This document shows, piece by piece, positions 7,588 to 14,136 of a stretch of 22,037 nucleotides of DNA. The DNA is from SZAS-18 sp031370675 (lineage in GTDB: Bacteria > Verrucomicrobiota > Verrucomicrobiia > Chthoniobacterales > SZAS-18). Location of the stretch: the NCBI GenBank assembly GCA_031370675.1, contig JANMQT010000162.1, positions 1 through 22,037 on the forward strand. Reading direction: 5' to 3'. Positions within the stretch are counted from its first letter, which is position 1, and every line of letters begins with the position of its first letter. Under the pieces are notes generated by a model. The model did not search any database. It was not told the DNA's origin and saw only the letters and a program-made list of their open reading frames with translations. The position numbers were made by a program, and so were the translations under genes.

Positions 7588-8307
7588 CTAACCGCCGATT
7601 CGCCGCACCGGAAAACTCCGGCGCGTAAACCACCACACGCCGAGCAGATCGATGAGCGGGCGCCAGAGCATCACCCGCAGGCCATAATTCGAGACGCCAG
7701 CCGCGCGCGGTCGGTGATTCACCGGCGCCTGCACCACCTTGTAGCCGCCTGCCACCGCGAGCGCCGGCATGAACGAATAGAGCGTTTTCATCGGCAGGAA
7801 ACTTTCCACCACCTCGCGCCGGAAAATTTTCAACGCGCAGCCGCTGTCGTCCATGCCATCGCGCAGGATGCGGCCGCGCACGGCGTTCGCCACGCGGGAC
7901 ATCCGCTGCCGCAGCGCGGAGTCCTTCCGGTTTGCGCGCACGCCGACCACCATGTCCGCGCCGGTCTCGGCGAGCCTGGCCCAGAGGGCAGGATAATCGG
8001 CCGGATCGTTCTGGCCGTCGCCATCCATCGTGAGAATCCACTCCCCGCGCGCGGCGAGAAATCCGCGCTGGAGCGAGGCGGCCTGGCCGGCATTGCGCGC
8101 GTTGCTCAGCACCACGCAGCGTGGGTCGGCGTGGGCGATCTCGGCGAGAATATCCGCCGTGCGATCGCGGCTGGCATCATTGACCATCAGCACCTCGAAG
8201 TCGCCGCCGAGTCCAGCCACGCTGGCGAGCGTTTCGGCGAGCAGCGCGCGGGCGTTGCCTTCCTCGTTGAAAAACGGGATGACGACGGAAAATTTGGGCG
8301 CGCCCAT
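7588..8307 (-). CDS. GT2 family glycosyltransferase, DPM1/ArnC-like
   Basis: 239 residues with the GT-A fold motifs FSVVIPFFNEEGNA (6-19), VNDASRDRTADIL (42-54) and the metal-binding DGDGQND (95-101). The conserved region SGCALKIFRREVVESFLPM follows, with a hydrophobic but short tail WRPLIDLLGVWWF. Unlike ArnC/GtrB it lacks a clear pair of C-terminal membrane helices, so it resembles DPM1-type polyprenyl-phosphate mannosyl/glucosyl synthases. It most likely makes a polyprenyl-phosphate sugar used by the membrane glycosyltransferase encoded just downstream. The ATG at 8307 (MGAPKFSVVIPFFNEE) is preferred; an in-frame TTG at 8349 would add 14 residues unlike the family start. No clear ribosome-binding site is seen. 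Divergent from the SDR gene at 8409. Confidence 0.88.
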   Translation of the reverse strand: MGAPKFSVVIPFFNEEGNARALLAETLASVAGLGGDFEVLMVNDASRDRTADILAEIAHADPRCVVLSNARNAGQAASLQRGFLAARGEWILTMDGDGQNDPADYPALWARLAETGADMVVGVRANRKDSALRQRMSRVANAVRGRILRDGMDDSGCALKIFRREVVESFLPMKTLYSFMPALAVAGGYKVVQAPVNHRPRAAGVSNYGLRVMLWRPLIDLLGVWWFTRRSFPVRRIGG

Positions 8308-8354
8308 GGGATGAGCGACGAGCAGAGACCCGGAACCGGTGGGAAACAACCAAA

Positions 8355-8386
8355 ATCCGCCGGTGGTCTGCCACGCGCCGCCGGAT
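8355..8386. promoter_or_regulatory. Imperfect hairpin in the GT2/SDR divergent promoter region
   Basis: ATCCGCCGG (8355-8363) can pair with CCGCCGGAT (8378-8386), 8 of 9 bases with one C/C mismatch. An inner TGG/CCA can close the loop. It lies between two divergent genes, 48 bases before the GT2 start and 22 before the SDR start, so an operator role is possible. GC-rich composition makes chance likely. Confidence 0.25.
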
Positions 8387-8408
8387 TCATGCTACGCTCC
8401 GCCCGCCC

Positions 8409-9119
8409 ATGAAAGACCCGGCCCAACCCACCGCCCTCGTGACGGGCGCGAATAAGGGAATTGGCTTCGAGATCGCGCGGCAACTCGGAGCGCGGGGGTT
8501 TCACGTTTTCCTCGGCGCGCGGGATCCAGCCCGCGGGAAGCACGCGGCGGCGGAGTTGGAAAAGGCGGGCGCCCGCGTGACGTTTGTCCCGCTGGATGTC
8601 ACGGATCCGAAGTCCATCCAGTCCATGGCGTCGATCCTGAATGCGTCCCTCGATCAACTTGATGTCCTCGTCAACAACGCCGCCATTCTCGAAAGCTCGA
8701 GCCTCTCGATCGCCAAGGTCAGCGTGGGCGAATTTGAGCGAACTTGGCAAACCAACACGCTGGGTCCAATCCTTGTCACGCAGGCGCTGGCACCGCTGCT
8801 CTGCCGCAGCAAGCGGGGCACGGTGGTCAATCTCTCGAGCGGTTGGGGCGCCTTGCACGACATGAGCGATGAGGCCGCGGCCTACGGCATCTCCAAGGCG
8901 GCCCTCAATGCCGTGACGCGCCAGTTCGCCTCCGCCTTGAAGCCGCACGCGGTGACGGTGAATTCGGTCTGTCCCGGCTGGGTTCGCACGGACATGGGCG
9001 GGAACGGGGCGACCCGGGATGTCGCCGAGGGAGCGGAGACGGCAGTGTGGCTGGCGACCGCCGCGCCCCGCACCATCACGGGCAAATTTTTGCGCGATCG
9101 GAAGTCGATTCCATGGTGA
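8409..9119 (+). CDS. Short-chain dehydrogenase/reductase, carbonyl-reductase-like
   Basis: 236 residues, a classical Rossmann-fold SDR. The cofactor motif TGANKGIG is at 12-19, the second-strand arginine R38 in LGARDPARGK suggests NADPH, D63 is in PLDVTD, NNAA at 89-92 and N116 in QTNTLG. The catalytic serine is S143 or S144 (NLSSGW), with Y159 and K163 in YGISK. The C-terminus is short. The NKGIGFEIARQLG pattern resembles carbonyl reductase (CBR1)-like and plant menthone/salutaridine reductase-like SDRs. Its substrate cannot be told. The last codons overlap the first seven bases of the YcaQ-like gene, so the two are co-transcribed and probably translationally coupled. A -10-like TACGCT is only 10 bases before the ATG, with no ribosome-binding site. 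Confidence 0.88.
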   Translation: MKDPAQPTALVTGANKGIGFEIARQLGARGFHVFLGARDPARGKHAAAELEKAGARVTFVPLDVTDPKSIQSMASILNASLDQLDVLVNNAAILESSSLSIAKVSVGEFERTWQTNTLGPILVTQALAPLLCRSKRGTVVNLSSGWGALHDMSDEAAAYGISKAALNAVTRQFASALKPHAVTVNSVCPGWVRTDMGGNGATRDVAEGAETAVWLATAAPRTITGKFLRDRKSIPW

Positions 9120-10306
9120 ACTCCCCGGTGAAAGCGACCCGCCTGTCCATCGCCGAGGCCCGGCGGCTGGCGCTGCACGCACTAGGGTTGTTGCGGCGCG
9201 ATCCGTTTGGCCGCGGCTGGCGCGGGACGCTGCGAGCCATCGAGCACCTTGGATTCATCCAGCTCGACACGATTTCGGTGGTGGAACGCGCCCATCACCA
9301 CCAACTGTGGTCGCGCGTTTCCAACTACCGGCCGGCGCTCCTCGATCGGCTGCTCACGCGCGAACGCGCGGTGTTCGAGTACTGGAGCCACGCGGCCGCC
9401 TATCTGCCGATGTCCAGTTACCGATTCTGCCTGCCGCGCATGCGCCGTCACGCGGACGAATTGCATTGGTCGCGCCATTCACCCGAGCTCGCGGGGGCGA
9501 TGCGTCGGGTGCTGGATCGGATCCGAATCGACGGCCCGTTGCAGGCGCGGGACTTCGCGGGCGGACCGGACGCGGGCGATTTTTGGGGCTTTTCCAAGAT
9601 CGAGCGGCGCGTCCTGCATGAGCTCTTCATGCGGGGCGACGTGATGGTCGCGGGCCGCGCGGGCTTTTCGAAAATCTTCGACCTGCCCGAGCGCTTTCTG
9701 CCGGCGGAGGTGGACCGATCCATGCCCACCGATGAGGAGATGATCCGGCATCGGGTGCGCGAAGCGATCCGCGCACAGGGCATCGCAACCCCCAACCAGA
9801 TCGGGCACCAGCGGTCCCTCGATCGACGGCTGATGAACCAGGTGCTGGCCGAACTCCTTGAATCGCGGGAAATTTGCGAGGTGGAGATCGAAGGGATCGA
9901 CCGGACGCGTTCCTTTGCGTTCGCCGCGACACTCGCGCAGATCCCGCGCTCGCCGCCCGGTGCATCGGCTTCGGCGCGGAGTTTGTCGCGCTTTGACGCC
10001 GGGGTGATCCATCGCCATCGCGTCCAGGAGCTCTTTGGCTTTGCCTATCAAATCGAGTGCTACACGCCCGCAGCCAAGCGGAAGCACGGGTATTTTTCGC
10101 TGCCGCTTCTTGCGGGCGGGCGCTTTATCGGGCGCATCGACGCAAAGGCGGACCGCCCGCAGCGCCATCTCATCGTGCGGAATTTTGTCGTCGAGCCGGG
10201 GGTGAAGGTCGCCGGGGCGCGCGCCGCGCTGGACGCTTCGCTGCCGGAATTCGCGGCGTTCAATGGCTGCGAGACGTGGACCGTCTCGCGCACCACGAGG
10301 CCTTGA
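9113..10306 (+). CDS. YcaQ/AlkX-like winged-helix DNA glycosylase (interstrand crosslink repair, DUF1006/HTH_42)
   Basis: 397 residues, against 410 in E. coli YcaQ. The family's catalytic Gln-X-Asp motif is present as Q50-L-D52 in LGFIQLDTISVVERAHHHQLWSRV. The conserved YWSHAAAYLP, the winged-helix core (about 75-200, DFWGFSKIERRVLHELFMRGDVMVAGRAGFSKIFDLPERF) and the C-terminal YGYF-like KRKHGYFSLPLLAGGRFIGRIDAKADR follow in family order. Known members unhook interstrand crosslinks made by nitrogen mustards and excise bulky N7-alkyl adducts. ATG at 9113 overlaps the SDR stop (TGA 9117-9119). An in-frame upstream start would lie inside SDR coding sequence and does not fit the family. It lies 2-4 kb from two other alkylation repair genes. 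Function is by homology; the product is cytoplasmic. Confidence 0.88.
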   Translation: MVNSPVKATRLSIAEARRLALHALGLLRRDPFGRGWRGTLRAIEHLGFIQLDTISVVERAHHHQLWSRVSNYRPALLDRLLTRERAVFEYWSHAAAYLPMSSYRFCLPRMRRHADELHWSRHSPELAGAMRRVLDRIRIDGPLQARDFAGGPDAGDFWGFSKIERRVLHELFMRGDVMVAGRAGFSKIFDLPERFLPAEVDRSMPTDEEMIRHRVREAIRAQGIATPNQIGHQRSLDRRLMNQVLAELLESREICEVEIEGIDRTRSFAFAATLAQIPRSPPGASASARSLSRFDAGVIHRHRVQELFGFAYQIECYTPAAKRKHGYFSLPLLAGGRFIGRIDAKADRPQRHLIVRNFVVEPGVKVAGARAALDASLPEFAAFNGCETWTVSRTTRP

Positions 10307-10321
10307 GCGGAGGCGGGACGG

Positions 10322-10966
10322 CTACGCCACCACGCCGTGCATGCGGGCGAGCGCAGTCAGGCTGGGTACGATGACATCCGCCCCGGCTTCCAACAGGGCT
10401 TCCGCGGAAAACGTGTGCGTGATTCCAATCGTCAGACAGCCCGCAGCTTTTGCGGATTGAATGCCGGCGAGGGAATCCTCCAGCGCGAACGCCTCGGCGG
10501 GCGACGTGCCCAGACTGGCCGCGGCCAGCAGGTACGGCTCGGGGTGCGGTTTGCCGTGCGTGATGTCCTCCGCCGTGATGACTTCGTCGAAAAACGGCGC
10601 GAGCCCGAAGCGTTCGAAAATACGCTGCTGGTTGATCCGGAGCGCCGAAGTGGCCAGCGCGAGACGGTAACCGCGGTCTTTCAGCGTTTGCAGCAATGCT
10701 TCCACGCCCTCGAATAGCTGCGCCTCATCGATTAGCGCCGCGTAATTCGCCTGGCGCTGCAGGAGGATCGCATTCGGGTCGCCCGGGGGCTCGCACAAGG
10801 CCGCGAGCTCCAGGGCGCCAACCGCGTCGGGAATGCCCTTGAAGAACGCGAGATCAAGATGCTCCGGCGGAATGCCATACTGCTGCGCCGTCTGGCGCAG
10901 CGCGCGCTCATGCAACGGCTCCGTGTCGAGCAGCACACCATCCATATCGATGAGTCCGTATGACAT
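10322..10966 (-). CDS. HAD-superfamily phosphatase (beta-phosphoglucomutase/phosphatase-like)
   Basis: 214 residues, HAD subfamily IA with an alpha-helical cap. Motif I is DMDGVLLDTEP (nucleophile D7, acid D9), motif II is LATSAL, motif III lysine is in HGKPHPEPY and motif IV is ALEDSLAGIQSAKAAG. The cap begins PLHERALRQTAQQYGI. Such proteins dephosphorylate small sugar phosphates or act as phosphoglucomutases; the substrate cannot be read from sequence. The ATG at 10966 is preferred because GGAG lies 10 bases upstream. Another ATG at 10975 would add three residues but leaves that GGAG too close. It converges on the YcaQ-like gene with 15 bases between and diverges from the cNMP/DUF1003 gene. 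Confidence 0.88.
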   Translation of the reverse strand: MSYGLIDMDGVLLDTEPLHERALRQTAQQYGIPPEHLDLAFFKGIPDAVGALELAALCEPPGDPNAILLQRQANYAALIDEAQLFEGVEALLQTLKDRGYRLALATSALRINQQRIFERFGLAPFFDEVITAEDITHGKPHPEPYLLAAASLGTSPAEAFALEDSLAGIQSAKAAGCLTIGITHTFSAEALLEAGADVIVPSLTALARMHGVVA

Positions 10967-11046
10967 CCGGACCATTCTCCACGTTCTGCGGGTCTGGGCA
11001 ATCGCGGAGAACGGCGCGGCGTCCGGCCGGGTGGTGACGCGGGGAC

Positions 11047-11070
11047 GGACCGGAAAGTTTCTTCCGGTCC
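11047..11070. promoter_or_regulatory. Perfect 9-base inverted repeat in the HAD/cNMP-DUF1003 divergent region
   Basis: GGACCGGAA at 11047-11055 and its exact complement TTCCGGTCC at 11062-11070 flank a 6-base spacer. It lies 27 bases before the DUF1003 gene ATG and about 80 bases before the HAD start, close to where a -35 region would be for a -10-like element at 11083-11088. This suits an operator for a dimeric regulator. It could also form a hairpin in RNA, but lacks a T-tract for termination. Confidence 0.5.
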
Positions 11071-11097
11071 TTTCCGCGATCTGATAGCGCTTCCGCC

Positions 11098-11982
11098 ATG
11101 CAACCGAATGCCGAGCTCCTGAAAGAGGTCCCGCTTTTCGAATTTCTCGACGACCACGAGCGCTCGGAACTCGCGGCGCAGCTTGACTCCGTGCGTTTCT
11201 CCGCGGGCGAGCCTGTCTTCAATTACGGGGATCCGGGCGACGCGATCTACGTCATCAGCTCCGGCGAGGTGGAAATCTTTTTCAAGAACGACACGGGTGA
11301 GCGCATCGTGCTTGAAGTTGCCACGCGCGGCGATTTCTTCGGCGAGTTGTCCCTTCTCGATAATGGCTACCGGAGCGCGTCCGTGCTGGCCTTGCAGGAT
11401 ACCGAGGCGCTGCGACTCGACCGCGACGACCTCAAAAAATTCCTAATGCTGCGCCCCGAGGCGTCGATGGATCTGCTCGCCGCCATGGGGCGGCGCCAGC
11501 GCACGACGGTGGAGCGGCTCCGCCACACCGCGTCGCGCAACGTGAACGAGGAAATGGAGGATCAGCGCACCCTGGTGCAGAAGAGCGCCGATTGGATTGC
11601 GCAATTTTCGGGCAGCATCCCGTTCCTGATCATGCACGTGGTTTTTTTCGCGGTCTGGTTGATCGTGAACTGGGTCCCCATTCCCGGGATAACCCAATTC
11701 GATCCTTATCCGTTTGGCTTTCTGACGCTCGCCGTTTCGCTCGAGGCGATCTTCCTGTCGGTGTTCGTCCTGCTCAGCCAGAACCGGCAGGCCGCCAAGG
11801 ATCGCGTGCACGCCGACATCGAATACGACGTGAACCTCAAGGCCGAGCTGGAGATTGCGCATCTGCACGAGAAGTTCGATCGCCTGACGGGCGACGTCCT
11901 GGCCAGTCTCGAGCAGCTGCGTCACGGCCTCGAAGGGAAAACCGTGTCCGGCGCGGCGACGCGCGAGCCGGCCGCGAAGTGA
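11098..11982 (+). CDS. Cyclic-nucleotide-binding domain fused to DUF1003 membrane protein
   Basis: 294 residues. Residues 8-125 form a CAP-type cyclic nucleotide-binding domain with the phosphate-binding cassette at 81-98 (FGELSLLDNGYRSASVLA), keeping the Glu and Arg that hold the ribose and phosphate. A linker helix (about 125-165) leads to a DUF1003 domain: two membrane helices (about 173-192 and 206-226) separated by PIPGITQFDPYPFGFL, then the DUF1003 signature LLSQNRQAAKDRVHADIEYDVNLKAELEI. The C-terminal helix faces the cytoplasm. DUF1003 function is unknown. The fusion suggests that cAMP, cGMP or a related ligand controls the membrane part. No cyclase or channel gene is nearby. No ribosome-binding site is seen; a -10-like GATAGC ends 9 bases before the ATG. 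Confidence 0.88.
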   Translation: MQPNAELLKEVPLFEFLDDHERSELAAQLDSVRFSAGEPVFNYGDPGDAIYVISSGEVEIFFKNDTGERIVLEVATRGDFFGELSLLDNGYRSASVLALQDTEALRLDRDDLKKFLMLRPEASMDLLAAMGRRQRTTVERLRHTASRNVNEEMEDQRTLVQKSADWIAQFSGSIPFLIMHVVFFAVWLIVNWVPIPGITQFDPYPFGFLTLAVSLEAIFLSVFVLLSQNRQAAKDRVHADIEYDVNLKAELEIAHLHEKFDRLTGDVLASLEQLRHGLEGKTVSGAATREPAAK

Positions 11983-11996
11983 GCGGGGCAGTGGGC

Positions 11997-12518
11997 TTAG
12001 CGAGTGGCGGACGCTTGCATCGATCCGGCGGTCGTCCGGCTTTCTAGATCGAGCAACGTGCGCTTGCGGTCCAGCCCGCCGCCGTAGCCGGTGAGCGAGC
12101 CGTCGGCGCCGATGACGCGATGGCACGGCACCACGATGGAGACGGGATTGCGGCCGTTCGCCATGCCGACCGCGCGCATCGCCTTAGGTTTGCCGATCGC
12201 TCGGGCGATGTCCGCATAGCTCGCGGTGCGACCGAACGGAATCTTGCACAACGCCGCCCAAACTTTCATTTGAAAATCTGTGCCATCGACATCGAGCGGA
12301 ATGTCGAAGTCGCGCCGCTTCCCGGCGAAGTATTCGTGCAACTGTTTGGCGACGCGGCTCCATCGCGCGTCGTCGCGCTTCCACTCCTTTTGCTTGCCGT
12401 CGAAATGGCGTTGCCGGGTCATGAAGATGCCGCTCAAACCGCGGTTGGTACCGTAGAGCAGCAGCTTCCCGATGGGGGAGTCGATTTCGGAGTAGGTGAT
12501 TTGCGTTTCGATTTTCAT
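11997..12518 (-). CDS. ogt: Methylated-DNA--[protein]-cysteine S-methyltransferase (O6-alkylguanine repair)
   Basis: 173 residues. The suicide acceptor is C132 in the invariant PCHRV (131-135). The DNA-binding helix with arginine finger is at AMRAVGMANGRNP (112-124), preceded by the helix FQMKVWAALCKIPFGRTASYADIARAIG, and the active-site lid follows in GSLTGYGGGLDRKRTLLDLE. The N-terminal domain (MKIETQITYSEIDSPIGKLLLYG) is typical of Ogt/MGMT. It transfers alkyl groups from O6-alkylguanine or O4-alkylthymine to itself in one step. The ATG at 12518 overlaps the TGA of the upstream Ada-AlkA gene (ATGA, 12515-12518), so the two are one translationally coupled operon, probably induced by alkylation damage. 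It converges on the cNMP/DUF1003 gene with 14 bases between. Confidence 0.93.
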   Translation of the reverse strand: MKIETQITYSEIDSPIGKLLLYGTNRGLSGIFMTRQRHFDGKQKEWKRDDARWSRVAKQLHEYFAGKRRDFDIPLDVDGTDFQMKVWAALCKIPFGRTASYADIARAIGKPKAMRAVGMANGRNPVSIVVPCHRVIGADGSLTGYGGGLDRKRTLLDLESRTTAGSMQASATR

Positions 12519-13972
12519 GTTGGTGGGTTCGTTGATAGGGAAAGGCTTTGCCACAAATGCATGGCGGCGTAGGCGCGCCATGGGCGCCACCCTTCGGACG
12601 CGGTTTCCAGCTCCCTTGCGCTGACCAGTTCACCGGCTCGCAGCGCCTTGCGCAGGCCGAGATCGCCAGAGGGAAAGGCGTCGGGAAACCGCAGCGCCCG
12701 CATCGCGATATAGTGCGCGGTCCAGTCGCCAATGCCCGGGATTTCGCAAAGCAACCGGACCACGTCCTCGCTCGTCGCCGTCGGTGCAAAACGGAACAGT
12801 CCCTTCGTGGCAGCCATGGCGATCGCGCGAATCGTCCCGGCGCGTTTGCCGGGAATGCCGATCTCCGCAATTTTCGCCGCCCGTGCGGCCGCCAGTGCCG
12901 CCGCGGTTGGCGAAAGATGTGTGAGCTCCGGGAACGGTGTCTCGATCGGCGAGCCAAACCGCCGGGCCAGCCGGCCGGACAGGGTCGTCGCACCGGCCAC
13001 GCTGACTTGCTGGCCGAGGATGGCACGCACCGCCGTTTCGAAGACGTCCCACGCGCCCGGCACGCGCAATCCCGGGTGCCGCCGGACCAGCGGCCGGAGC
13101 AGTTTGTCCTGGCCGAGTTGTTCCGCGATCGACATGGGATCGGCGTCGAGATCAAAGACCTGCCGCAGCCGCGAGAGCACCGAGGCAAGACGCGGAGCGA
13201 GGGAAGGGGAGGCCAGCACCTCGAGGGCGTCACCGGTGTGGCGGCGGATTTCGATCCATCCGCGGCATTCGTCGATCGCCACCGTGCGCGCGTAGCGATC
13301 GGCGTCGGCGAACTCCACGCCGGGCGTGGCGCGTCCGGCGAGAAAGGCGAGCAGCGGCGACCAGGCGAGCGGTGGCCGGTAGGCCAGCCGGAGCGCGATG
13401 CCGTCGCCCGTGCGGGTTGGGACGTTGCGTCGCCGGACCGCCCCCGGCGCCATGCCGTAGCGCGAGGAAAACAAGGCGTTGAACCGGCGCAGGCTGCGGA
13501 AGCCGGAGCTTTGGGCGACATCAATCATCGGCAGCGCGGTCTCCTGGATCAAACGCTTCGCAAAGAGCAGCCGTTCCGTCTGCGCAAGCTGGACTGGAGT
13601 CACGCCAAACGCGTCGAGTACCAGCCGCCGGACCTGCCGGCTGCTGTAGCCACATTCGCGGGACAGCGCCTCGAGCGATTCGCCGCGCACGGCGGCCTGA
13701 CGGAGACGATCGTGAATCGCCTCCGCCAGCGTGGGGCCTGCGGCGGTGCCCGGCGCCAGCTCGGGCCGGCAAATCAGGCAGGGCCGGAAGCCCGACTGCT
13801 CCGCCACCGCCGGCGATGGGAAGAACCAGCATGAACTTGCGCGGGGCGCGCGCGCCGTGCACACCGGCCGGCAGTAAATTCCCGTCGTGCGAACGCCGAC
13901 ATAGAAGCGCCCGTCGAAACGGGAATCCCGCGCCCGCAGCGCGCGGTAGCAGGCCTGGTCGTTCAGGAGCAT
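12515..13972 (-). CDS. Ada metal-binding/AraC regulator fused to AlkA-type 3-methyladenine DNA glycosylase
   Basis: 485 residues in three parts. Residues 1-75 are the Ada zinc domain with all four cysteines (C34, C38, C65, C68); C34, in TTGIYCRPVC, corresponds to the E. coli Ada residue that takes a methyl from phosphotriesters. Residues about 80-185 are an AraC-type double helix-turn-helix (LEALSRECGYSSRQVRRLV; VAQSSGFRSLRRFNALFSSRYGMAPGAVRRR). Residues about 195-485 are AlkA: AlkA_N fold, then HhH-GPD with hairpin PGIGDW (412-417) and catalytic aspartate D437. It should sense methylation, activate transcription and excise alkylated purines. Unlike E. coli Ada, the C-terminal methyltransferase is replaced by AlkA and supplied by the overlapping next gene. 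ATG at 13972 fits the Ada start; a TTG at 14026 would add 18 unlike residues. Confidence 0.92.
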   Translation of the reverse strand: MLLNDQACYRALRARDSRFDGRFYVGVRTTGIYCRPVCTARAPRASSCWFFPSPAVAEQSGFRPCLICRPELAPGTAAGPTLAEAIHDRLRQAAVRGESLEALSRECGYSSRQVRRLVLDAFGVTPVQLAQTERLLFAKRLIQETALPMIDVAQSSGFRSLRRFNALFSSRYGMAPGAVRRRNVPTRTGDGIALRLAYRPPLAWSPLLAFLAGRATPGVEFADADRYARTVAIDECRGWIEIRRHTGDALEVLASPSLAPRLASVLSRLRQVFDLDADPMSIAEQLGQDKLLRPLVRRHPGLRVPGAWDVFETAVRAILGQQVSVAGATTLSGRLARRFGSPIETPFPELTHLSPTAAALAAARAAKIAEIGIPGKRAGTIRAIAMAATKGLFRFAPTATSEDVVRLLCEIPGIGDWTAHYIAMRALRFPDAFPSGDLGLRKALRAGELVSARELETASEGWRPWRAYAAMHLWQSLSLSTNPPT

Positions 13973-13988
13973 GGGGCGATTATGCCCC
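13973..13988. promoter_or_regulatory. Small inverted repeat directly before the Ada-AlkA start
   Basis: GGGGC and GCCCC flank GATTAT immediately upstream of the ATG at 13972. On the minus strand the loop reads ATAATC within CATAAT, which is -10-like. In mRNA the hairpin would cover the translation start region, or the site may be part of the promoter. No ribosome-binding site is visible here. Confidence 0.25.
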
Positions 13989-14052
13989 GGGTCCGGGAAA
14001 ACGCTCGCCGTTTTCGGACAGAGCAAAGACTATCCTTTCGCCCTGAACGCCG

Positions 14053-14086
14053 TCCCCGGATGTCGGACGCGCTGGGGATTTTTTTT
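14053..14086 (+). terminator. Weak terminator-like stem with T8 tract
   Basis: TCCCC (14053-14057) and GGGGA (14074-14078) enclose 16 bases and are followed directly by eight T residues (14079-14086). It lies in the gap between the divergent Ada-AlkA and nitroreductase genes, so it could stop plus-strand read-through entering the nitroreductase gene. On the other strand the A-tract could instead act as an upstream promoter element. The 5-base stem and long loop make it a weak call. Confidence 0.3.
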
Positions 14087-14101
14087 CACCAAATTCTATT
14101 T

Positions 14102-14121
14102 GTAACTATCATTGCGACATA
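14102..14121 (+). promoter_or_regulatory. Candidate operator (GTAACTAT box) upstream of the nitroreductase gene
   Basis: GTAACTATCATTGCGAC followed by ATA ends 15 bases before the ATG at 14137. It matches the minus-strand element at 5791-5810 at 16 of 20 positions: GTAACTAT, then TTG, then ACATA, with two-base differences between the blocks. Here the palindrome is degenerate (GTAAC against GCGAC). The following TATAAG resembles a -10 element. A redox- or quinone-sensing repressor site would fit the gene but is a guess. Confidence 0.45.
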
Positions 14122-14136
14122 TAAGAGTTGGCAGCT

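Noticed and set aside
5833..8307. Calling the glycosyltransferase pair arnC/arnT for polymyxin resistance
   Set aside because: No arnA, arnB or arnD homolog is nearby and the GT2 lacks the ArnC membrane tail, so the sugar is unlikely to be aminoarabinose.
12548..13834. 428-codon plus-strand frame opposite the Ada-AlkA gene
   Set aside because: Shadow of the minus-strand gene, which has intact zinc, AraC and HhH motifs.
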